Source: Vulcanococcus sp. SFB_649D_100_25 (lineage in GTDB: Bacteria; Cyanobacteriota; Cyanobacteriia; PCC-6307; Cyanobiaceae). Taken from it: a stretch of 11,892 nt of DNA. Below, in pieces: positions 6,329 through 11,892 of this stretch; position 1 is the first letter of the stretch, and each line of letters begins with the position of its first letter. A model generated the notes under the pieces. It did not search any database. It was given only the letters and a program-made list of their open reading frames with translations, and was not told the DNA's origin. The DNA is taken from contig JAURGL010000045.1 of NCBI GenBank assembly GCA_030833825.1, positions 1-11,892 of the forward strand, in the 5' to 3' direction. The translations under genes were made by a program, and so were the position numbers.

Positions 6329-7312
6329 GTGAGCGACTCCCCCAACCCCACCGCCTCCACTGGTGGTGGAGCCCGGCAGCTGCTGGGCATGAAAGGTGCC
6401 AGTGGCACCTCCAACATCTGGAAAATCCGGCTTCAGCTGATGAAGCCTGTGACCTGGATCCCGCTGATCTGGGGGGTCCTCTGCGGAGCCGCAGCCTCGG
6501 GCAATTTCCACTGGAGCCCCAGTGAAGTCGGGGCCTCGATCGCGTGCATGTTGATGAGTGGGCCGCTCCTGGCGGGATACACCCAGACGATCAACGACTA
6601 CTACGACCGCGAGATCGACGCGATCAACGAGCCCTACCGGCCGATCCCCTCGGGTGCCATCCCCCTGTGGCAGGTAAAGGCCCAGATCTGGGTTCTGCTG
6701 TTGGCTGGCCTCGGTGTGGCCTTCGGCCTTGACCTCTGGGCAGGTCACACCACCCCGGTGCTGTTCCTCCTGGCCCTGGGGGGCTCCTTTGTGAGCTTCA
6801 TCTATTCAGCCCCGCCGCTCAAGCTCAAACAGAACGGCTGGCTGGGGAACTACGCCCTGGGGGCGAGCTACATCGCCCTGCCCTGGTGGGCCGGGCAGGC
6901 CCTGTTCGGGCACCTCACCTGGACCACCGCGATCCTCACCCTGGCCTACTCCCTGGCTGGTCTGGGCATCGCCGTGGTGAATGACTTCAAGAGCGTTGAA
7001 GGGGACCGGGCCCTCGGTCTGCAGTCCCTGCCAGTGGCCTTCGGGATCGAGAAGGCCAGCTGGATCAGTGCAGGAATGATCGATGTGTTTCAGCTGGCGA
7101 TGGTTGCCGTGCTGATCGCCATCGGCCAACATTTCGCCGCTGTTCTCCTGGTCCTGTTGATCATTCCCCAGATCACCTTCCAGGACATCTGGCTGCTGCG
7201 GGACCCGGTGGCCTTCGACGTGAAATACCAGGCCAGCGCCCAGCCCTTCCTGGTGCTCGGGATGCTCGTGACAGCCCTGGCCATCGGCCACAGCGAGCTG
7301 GTGGCGATGTGA
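6329..7312 (+). CDS. chlG: Chlorophyll synthase
   Basis: Integral membrane prenyltransferase of 327 aa of the UbiA superfamily. It attaches the phytyl or geranylgeranyl diphosphate tail to chlorophyllide, the last step of chlorophyll a synthesis, in the thylakoid or plasma membrane. The first Asp-rich motif is exact (NDYYDREIDAINEPYRPIPS, 89-108). The second lies around 219-238 (DFKSVEGDRALGLQSLPVAF). Hydrophobic helices fill the remainder (for example 41-57, 69-84 and 120-140). The start is a GTG at 6329, giving the N-terminus MSDSPNPTASTGGGARQLLGMKG; a downstream ATG (M21) is less likely. Its TGA overlaps the GTG of the next gene by 4 nt. In Synechocystis ChlG works with the high-light-inducible protein HliD and the YidC insertase, neither of which is encoded here. 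Confidence 0.97.
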   Translation: MSDSPNPTASTGGGARQLLGMKGASGTSNIWKIRLQLMKPVTWIPLIWGVLCGAAASGNFHWSPSEVGASIACMLMSGPLLAGYTQTINDYYDREIDAINEPYRPIPSGAIPLWQVKAQIWVLLLAGLGVAFGLDLWAGHTTPVLFLLALGGSFVSFIYSAPPLKLKQNGWLGNYALGASYIALPWWAGQALFGHLTWTTAILTLAYSLAGLGIAVVNDFKSVEGDRALGLQSLPVAFGIEKASWISAGMIDVFQLAMVAVLIAIGQHFAAVLLVLLIIPQITFQDIWLLRDPVAFDVKYQASAQPFLVLGMLVTALAIGHSELVAM

Positions 7313-9390
7313 AACAGCGGCGGCGGCGCCAACTGATCTCCGCCGGCCTGATCGGCGCTGGTGCGGGCATCACCGTGGCCCTGAGCCAGGCGCTGGTCAC
7401 CCAGGCGGTGGATGCCCTGCTGCCGAACGTCAGGCGCCTGAACAGCTACAACCGCCCCGGCACCATCACCGTCCTGGCGGCCGATGGGCAGGTGATCCAG
7501 AAGCTGGGCCCTGCCACCCGCGAAAAACTGATCAGCGGGCAAATGCCCCTCCTGGTGGAGCGGGCCTTCATCGCCGCGGAGGATCGCCGCTTCTACGAGC
7601 ACGACGGGATCGATCCGATCGGCATCGGCCGGGCGATGGTGCGCAACATCAGCCAAGGCTCGGTCGAGGAAGGGGCCAGCACGATCACCCAGCAGCTGGC
7701 CCGCACGGTGTTCCTGAGCCAGGACCGCACGGTGGTCCGCAAGCTCAAGGAGGCCCTGCTGGCCGGGAAGCTCGAGCGGCAGCTGAGCAAGCAGCAGATC
7801 CTTGAGCAATACCTCAACAACGTCTACCTGGGCTCCAGTGCCTACGGCGTCTCCGATGCCGCCTGGATCTACTTCTCCAAAACCCCGGAGGAACTGACCC
7901 TGCCGGAAGCCGCCCTGATTGCGGGCCTGCCCCCGGCCCCCTCGATCTATTCCCCCCTGGTCAACCCCGATCTGGCCCTGCAGCGCCGCAAGACCGTGCT
8001 GCGGCGGATGCGGGAAGCGGGCTTCATCGACAGCCTCCAGGAAGAGCAGGCCAACGGGGCGCCCTTGCTGCTCAAGCCGGCCGAACCGAAGTATTGGACC
8101 AGCCGTGCCCCCTACTTCACCAGCTGGGTGGCCCAGGAGCTGCCCAATGTCCTGAGCCCAGAAGAACTGGAGGTGGGTGGACTGACGATCCGCTCCAGCC
8201 TGCATCTGGAATGGCAGGAGCTAGCCCAGGCCACGATCAACAAACACACCCCCGGCGAACTGGAGGGGGCGGTGGTGACGATGGAGCCCGGCACCGGCCT
8301 GGTGCGGGCAATGGTGGGGGGAAAGGATTTCGACAAGAGTCAGTTCAACCGGGCCGCGCAGGCATTGCGCTCTCCCGGTTCCACCTTCAAGTTGTTCGTC
8401 TACCTGACGGCCCTCAAGGAGGGCATGAAGCCAGACGACAAGGTGAACGACCGCTGGCAGTGCTTCGGCGGCGGCTACTGCCCCCGCAACTTCGGCAACA
8501 AGTACCGCGGTGTCGTCCCGATGTGGGTGGCCCTGCAGAACTCCCTCAACACCGTGGCGGTGAGCCTGCTCAAGCAGGTGGGCTTCGACAAGGTGATCGC
8601 CACCGCCAAGAGCCTGGGGATCACCCGGGAGCTGGGCCGCTTCTATCCCCTGGCGGTGGGTGCCACCGAGGAAACGGTGCTCGACATGACCACGGCCTAT
8701 GCGGCGATCTTCAACCGAGGCATCTACGTCAAACCCACCCCCTTTGAGGAAATCCTGGGCCCCAACGGAGAACTGCTCTGGAGCCGCCGCGTCGATGGCG
8801 ACCGCGGCAAGCGGGTCGTCTCCAGTGACATCGCCGACGCGATGCTCTGGATGCTGCAGCAGGTGGTGAGTGGGGGCACCGGCTACGGGGCCGTGCCGCC
8901 AGGCCGTCCAGCGGCGGGGAAAACCGGCACCTCAGAGGGCGGGCGCGATCTGTGGTTCATCGGGGGCGTCCCCCAACTCGTGACCGGCCTGTGGCTGGGC
9001 TACGACAACAGCCGCGAAACCAAGAGCACCAGCGTCCGCGCCGTGATCGCCTGGGCCGACTACATGGGGCCGATCCTCAAGCAACTGCCGGTGCGTCAGT
9101 TCCCGCCGAAGCCGACCCTGCAGGGGAAATTCGATCCCCTCAAGGCGTTCAAGCCCAAGCCCAAACCCGTCGAGACCGCCCCTCCCCCCGAGCAAACCGC
9201 TCCCCCAGCCGAAACAACGGGTGCACCCGCCGAACCCGTGATTCCGGAGGGAACCCCAACGGAGCCCACGCGTCAGGCGCCCGCCGGAACCGCTGCGCCA
9301 GTGACCCCAGCTCCCGCCGGATCGCCCACGGCCCCACCGCTGCCGCCCCCACCGGTGGCTGCTCCGCCACCACCGCCCCCAGCCCCCTAA
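7309..9390 (+). CDS. Class A penicillin-binding protein (PBP1a-like)
   Basis: Bifunctional peptidoglycan glycosyltransferase/transpeptidase of 693 aa, anchored by an N-terminal hydrophobic segment (about 8-28) and acting in the periplasm. The GT51 domain has the catalytic glutamate in AAEDRRFYEHDG (E91) and GASTITQQLAR (122-132), then LNNVYLGSSAYGV. The transpeptidase domain has SxxK as S358-T-F-K361, SxN as S412-L-N414 and K538-T-G-T-S. The last 75-80 residues (from about 615) form a low-complexity tail of Pro, Ala, Thr and Lys-Pro repeats ending in a polyproline run, probably a disordered periplasmic extension. Start GTG at 7309 overlaps the chlG stop (GTGA). The 3' end overlaps rsmB by 3-4 nt, tail to tail. 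All catalytic residues are present, so it should be active. Confidence 0.95.
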   Translation: MKQRRRRQLISAGLIGAGAGITVALSQALVTQAVDALLPNVRRLNSYNRPGTITVLAADGQVIQKLGPATREKLISGQMPLLVERAFIAAEDRRFYEHDGIDPIGIGRAMVRNISQGSVEEGASTITQQLARTVFLSQDRTVVRKLKEALLAGKLERQLSKQQILEQYLNNVYLGSSAYGVSDAAWIYFSKTPEELTLPEAALIAGLPPAPSIYSPLVNPDLALQRRKTVLRRMREAGFIDSLQEEQANGAPLLLKPAEPKYWTSRAPYFTSWVAQELPNVLSPEELEVGGLTIRSSLHLEWQELAQATINKHTPGELEGAVVTMEPGTGLVRAMVGGKDFDKSQFNRAAQALRSPGSTFKLFVYLTALKEGMKPDDKVNDRWQCFGGGYCPRNFGNKYRGVVPMWVALQNSLNTVAVSLLKQVGFDKVIATAKSLGITRELGRFYPLAVGATEETVLDMTTAYAAIFNRGIYVKPTPFEEILGPNGELLWSRRVDGDRGKRVVSSDIADAMLWMLQQVVSGGTGYGAVPPGRPAAGKTGTSEGGRDLWFIGGVPQLVTGLWLGYDNSRETKSTSVRAVIAWADYMGPILKQLPVRQFPPKPTLQGKFDPLKAFKPKPKPVETAPPPEQTAPPAETTGAPAEPVIPEGTPTEPTRQAPAGTAAPVTPAPAGSPTAPPLPPPPVAAPPPPPPAP

Positions 9391-10712
9391 CGGAGCTTCA
9401 GGCGCGCGGCATAAAAGCCATCCCCAGCTCCTTGAAGCTGGCCGGGCCAGAGCTGCCAGCTCTGCTCCAGATCCAGCTCCGGGTGGTCTGAGAGGAATGT
9501 CTCCACCAAGGTGCCGTTCTCCTGGGGGTGCACGGTGCAGGTGGCATAGACCAGGCGCCCACCCGGCTTGAGGGCGGGCAGCAGAGCCTCCAGGAGCTCT
9601 CGTTGAAGCGTCACCAGGCCAGCGATGGCACCTGGATCAATGCGCCAGCGGGCATCGGCGTGGCGAGAGAGGGTCCCCAGACCTGAGCAGGGGGCGTCGA
9701 TCAGGACCGCATCAAAACTGCCCCGCAGCTCCGGATTGCGCTCCAACAGCGACACCGCATCGCCATGCCGGGTCTCAATGCAACCGAGTCCGAGCCGTTC
9801 ACTGTTGCGGGCGACGCGGCGCAGTCGGGCTTCTCCACGATCGAGGGCAAACACCAGGCCCTGGTCCTGCATCAACTCCGCCAGGTGGGTGCTTTTGCCA
9901 CCGGGGGCTGCACAGGCATCCAGGATCCGCTCACCGGGTTGGGGATCGAGCAACGGCGCAATCCTCTGCGCCGATCGATCCTGAACACACCAGTGCCCCT
10001 CGCCATAGCCGGGCAGTTGTCTCAGGTCCCCGGAGCGCCCCACCACGGTGAGACCGTCGGGTAGCCCTTCGATCGGCTGCAGGTTCACCCCCACCTGCTG
10101 GAAAGCCTCCTGAAGCTCCGGGGCTGAGGAGCGCAAGCGATTCACCCGCAGATCCAGCGCAGGGGGGGTGTTGCAGACGCGCCCAAACGCCTCTGCCTCC
10201 TCAGGGGTCTGCCACTGCAGCAGAGCCTGGGCCAACCAATCCGGCAACGACTGCCGGATCGCCAGGGCCTGGGCGGGGTCAGCGGGGAGAGGCAGGGCCT
10301 CTCCAGCCTCCAGCCGCCGCACGCAGGCCCGCAGCATCCCATTGACCACAGGCGCCAGGCGGGCCAAGCCACCGCGTTTGGCCAGCTCCACGGTGGTACT
10401 CACAGCCGCCGATGCGGGGACGCGCTCGCTGTGGAGCAACTGGTAGAGCCCCAGATGCAACAACCAGCGCAACTTGGGGGGCTGGCGTTCGGCTGTCACC
10501 TTCCCGAGCAGATCCAGCCAGGCATCCAGCAGACGCCGCTGCCGGATCGCCCCATAGGCCAGCTCGGTGGCCAAGCCCCGATCCACCGCGGACAGCTCCG
10601 TGCGCCCCAGCTCCCGCTCCAGGGCCCCATCGGCATAGGCCCCAGCGGCCACCGCCTGCAGCACCTGCCAAGCCAGCTGACGGGCCGCCAAACCTTGGGG
10701 GTTGCTGCTCAT
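9387..10712 (-). CDS. rsmB: 16S rRNA m5C967 methyltransferase RsmB (Sun/Fmu)
   Basis: This 441-aa protein methylates cytosine 967 (E. coli numbering) of 16S rRNA with SAM. Residues about 8-135 form the NusB-like RNA-binding domain (RQLAWQVLQAVAAGAYAD at the front). The methyltransferase domain carries LDACAAPGGKSTHLAE (264-279). The two cysteines of m5C enzymes are present: PCSG (C342) and YATCTV (C392), the latter being the nucleophile in this subfamily. The ATG at 10712 (MSSNPQGLAARQLAWQ) is chosen; the TTG nine bases upstream would reach into the preceding stop region. It starts 9 nt after the stop of the ATL gene, so the two are probably one transcript. Its stop overlaps the end of the PBP gene. 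Confidence 0.95.
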   Translation of the reverse strand: MSSNPQGLAARQLAWQVLQAVAAGAYADGALERELGRTELSAVDRGLATELAYGAIRQRRLLDAWLDLLGKVTAERQPPKLRWLLHLGLYQLLHSERVPASAAVSTTVELAKRGGLARLAPVVNGMLRACVRRLEAGEALPLPADPAQALAIRQSLPDWLAQALLQWQTPEEAEAFGRVCNTPPALDLRVNRLRSSAPELQEAFQQVGVNLQPIEGLPDGLTVVGRSGDLRQLPGYGEGHWCVQDRSAQRIAPLLDPQPGERILDACAAPGGKSTHLAELMQDQGLVFALDRGEARLRRVARNSERLGLGCIETRHGDAVSLLERNPELRGSFDAVLIDAPCSGLGTLSRHADARWRIDPGAIAGLVTLQRELLEALLPALKPGGRLVYATCTVHPQENGTLVETFLSDHPELDLEQSWQLWPGQLQGAGDGFYAARLKLR

Positions 10713-10721
10713 CCCCCACAA

Positions 10722-11066
10722 CTAGCCCGGCGAATGCCAGCGATAACGGGCCAGGGGCAATCGCCCTTCCGCATCCACCGGGATGCCCTCCGAGAGCAAG
10801 AGATCCCGTTGGATCCAGTCGGATCCCTCACGGCTGAGGCTCAAGGAGATGCAGCCCCTGGCATTCACCACCCGATGCCAGGGAATCTCCGAGGGCAGGA
10901 CCAGGCGCCGCAGGGCCCAACCCACCTGGCGCGCGCAGCCATAGGCCCCGATCAGCTCAGCGATCTGTCCGTAGGTGGCGAGCTGTCCGTGGGGGATCAG
11001 GGCCACCGCCTGCCACACCCGCTGGTCAAAGGTTTGCTCCACGGGCAAGAGCCTGTCATCAGACAC
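10722..11066 (-). CDS. Alkyltransferase-like DNA-damage recognition protein (Atl/YbaZ type)
   Basis: A 114-aa protein of the MGMT/Ogt fold lacking alkyltransferase chemistry. FDQRVWQAVALIPHGQLATYGQIAEL (about 14-39) and RQVGWALRRL match the winged-helix DNA-binding part. The active-site loop reads IPWHRVVNARG, with Trp where O6-alkylguanine transferases have the acceptor Cys (PCHRV). The C-terminus LPLARYRWH is typical of bacterial Atl proteins. Known members bind O6-alkylguanine and hand the lesion to nucleotide excision repair without removing the alkyl group. The start is uncertain: GTG at 11066, or GTG at 11042 with AGG about 10 nt upstream (106 aa). It is divergent from trmH with at most 25 nt between starts, and followed after 9 nt by rsmB. 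Family call is strong; cellular role is inferred. Confidence 0.9.
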   Translation of the reverse strand: MSDDRLLPVEQTFDQRVWQAVALIPHGQLATYGQIAELIGAYGCARQVGWALRRLVLPSEIPWHRVVNARGCISLSLSREGSDWIQRDLLLSEGIPVDAEGRLPLARYRWHSPG

Positions 11067-11091
11067 GATGGATGTTGGCCATCGCCGCTGT

Positions 11092-11787
11092 ATGCCCCTG
11101 CTGCCCCGCCGCTTTGAGCGTCTCCAGGCCGTGCTCAGCCGCCGCATGGGGGACCTCACGGTGGTGCTGGAAGCGGTGGACAAGCCCCACAACCTCTCGG
11201 CGATCCTGCGCACCTGTGATGCGGTGGGGGTTCTGGAGGCCCATGTGGTGAGCCTGCCGGGGCGCCCCCGGACGTTCAACAAAACCGCCAAGGGCAGCCA
11301 GAAGTGGGTCCCCCTGCATCCCCACCCCAGCATCGAAAGCTGCCTGCAGGGCCTCAAAGACCAGGGGTTCCGGATCTACGGCACCCACCTGAGCGTTGAT
11401 GCGGTCGACTACCGCGATTGCGACTTCACAGGCCCCAGTTGTTTCCTGATGGGCGCAGAGAAGTGGGGCATGAGCGAAGAGGCCCTGCAGTTAGTCGACC
11501 AACCGCTGTTCATCCCGATGACCGGGATGGTGCAGAGCCTGAACGTGAGCGTGGCCGCCGCCACCCTGCTGTTTGAGGCCCTCCGGCAACGGGAGCGGGC
11601 CGGCAAGGTGCCCAGCGCCGGCGAAGGCATTCCCGGGGGAGAGGCGGCCTACCAAAAGCTCCTGTTTGAGTGGGCCTATCCCCAGGTGGCCGACTGGTGC
11701 CGCCGCGAAGGGCGCCCGTACCCAGCCCTCACCGAGGAGGGTGAAATCGCCGAGCAACTGCCCCGCACCTTGAAGCTCCGCTACTGA
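11092..11787 (+). CDS. trmH: tRNA (guanosine-18-2'-O)-methyltransferase TrmH
   Basis: SPOUT-fold methyltransferase of 231 aa that 2'-O-methylates G18 in the D-loop of tRNA using SAM. Motif 1 is KPHNLSAILRTCDAVG (31-46, with N34 and R40), motif 2 is LMGAEKWG (119-126, E123) and motif 3 is IPMTGMVQSLNVSVA (141-155, N151). A C-terminal extension (FEALRQRERAG onward, including YPQVADWCRREGRPYP) is typical of TrmH rather than shorter SpoU relatives. Length and order match the E. coli enzyme closely. ATG 11092 is the preferred start; an in-frame ATG at 11068 would add 8 residues and almost touch the divergent ATL start. The 3' end overlaps the ABC permease gene by 7 nt, tail to tail. Confidence 0.95.
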   Translation: MPLLPRRFERLQAVLSRRMGDLTVVLEAVDKPHNLSAILRTCDAVGVLEAHVVSLPGRPRTFNKTAKGSQKWVPLHPHPSIESCLQGLKDQGFRIYGTHLSVDAVDYRDCDFTGPSCFLMGAEKWGMSEEALQLVDQPLFIPMTGMVQSLNVSVAAATLLFEALRQRERAGKVPSAGEGIPGGEAAYQKLLFEWAYPQVADWCRREGRPYPALTEEGEIAEQLPRTLKLRY

Positions 11788-11892
11788 GACGAGCGCAGAT
11801 TGCTGCCGCTCCCACTGATCCAGCTCTCGAGACCTTCTCCAAGGAAGGAGAGCCCGAGGACCAGGACGAACATCGCCACCCCCGGGTAGAGG
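11781..11892 (-). CDS. ABC transporter permease, DppC/OppC-like, C-terminal fragment
   Basis: Only the last 37 codons are in the window; the gene continues past the right edge. The fragment reads LYPGVAMFVLVLGLSFLGEG followed by LESWISGSGSNLRSSQ and a TAG at 11783-11781. The YPGxAxFxxVLxxxxLGEGL pattern is the end of the last membrane helix of DppC/OppC-type permeases, the inner-membrane subunits of peptide or nickel importers. Substrate cannot be judged from this piece. The stop overlaps the trmH stop by 7 nt on the opposite strand, so the two transcripts converge with no separating terminator. Confidence 0.82.
   Translation of the reverse strand, partial: LYPGVAMFVLVLGLSFLGEGLESWISGSGSNLRSSQ

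Noticed and set aside
7090..8205. Minus-strand open frame of 371 codons across chlG and the PBP gene
   Set aside because: It spans the junction of two well-identified plus-strand genes and has Gly/Gln/Asp-rich low-complexity content without domain features.
1..11892. Mobile elements, CRISPR arrays, phage genes or a defence system
   Set aside because: No transposase, integrase, direct-repeat/spacer pattern or defence-type domain was found; every sizeable coding region is a core-type or small unknown gene.

Overview
The window is a compact, GC-rich stretch of chromosome from a cyanobacterium, most likely a marine or brackish picocyanobacterium of the Synechococcus/Cyanobium group. The phototroph assignment rests on a chlorophyll synthase (ChlG), a PetP-type cytochrome b6f subunit and a MenG-type quinone methyltransferase. 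The picocyanobacterial assignment is an inference from high GC, very short intergenic gaps, frequent GTG starts and the sparse HIP1 palindrome (one GCGATCGC seen in 11.9 kb). Nothing looks mobile: I see no IS element, integrase, CRISPR array or phage gene. This is essentially ordinary core genome.

Layout, left to right. Positions 1-191 hold no convincing gene, only a short GTGTTGG-type repeat and the terminator of a minus-strand tRNA-Ser(CGA). Behind it on the minus strand lies a cluster transcribed toward the left edge: glyQ (glycyl-tRNA synthetase alpha chain), an unrecognised 152-aa protein starting 4 nt after the glyQ stop, and a comEC-like DNA-uptake channel gene whose C-terminal beta-lactamase-like domain has lost its metal-binding motif. 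Divergent from glyQ are two small plus-strand genes of unknown function (83 aa, and a 31-aa single-span membrane peptide). They run tail-to-tail into menG. Next on the minus strand, upstream of menG, come a small two-span membrane protein gene that overlaps the menG start, and then hisF.

Divergent from hisF is a tight plus-strand unit, petP-chlG-class A PBP. The petP-chlG gap is 10 nt and chlG overlaps the PBP gene by 4 nt. It joins photosynthetic electron transport, the last step of chlorophyll synthesis and peptidoglycan assembly. The PBP gene overlaps tail-to-tail with rsmB (16S rRNA m5C methyltransferase). rsmB is preceded by a gene for an alkyltransferase-like protein of the Atl/YbaZ type (Trp replacing the catalytic Cys of MGMT). 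Divergent from that, only 25 nt away, is trmH (tRNA Gm18 methyltransferase). At the right edge the C-terminus of a DppC/OppC-like ABC permease gene overlaps trmH tail-to-tail.

The most interesting items are the degenerate MBL domain of the ComEC-like protein, the two uncharacterised small genes at 3803-4158, the ATL protein packed against trmH and rsmB, and the chlG-PBP translational overlap. I found no clear evidence for a wholly new multi-gene system.
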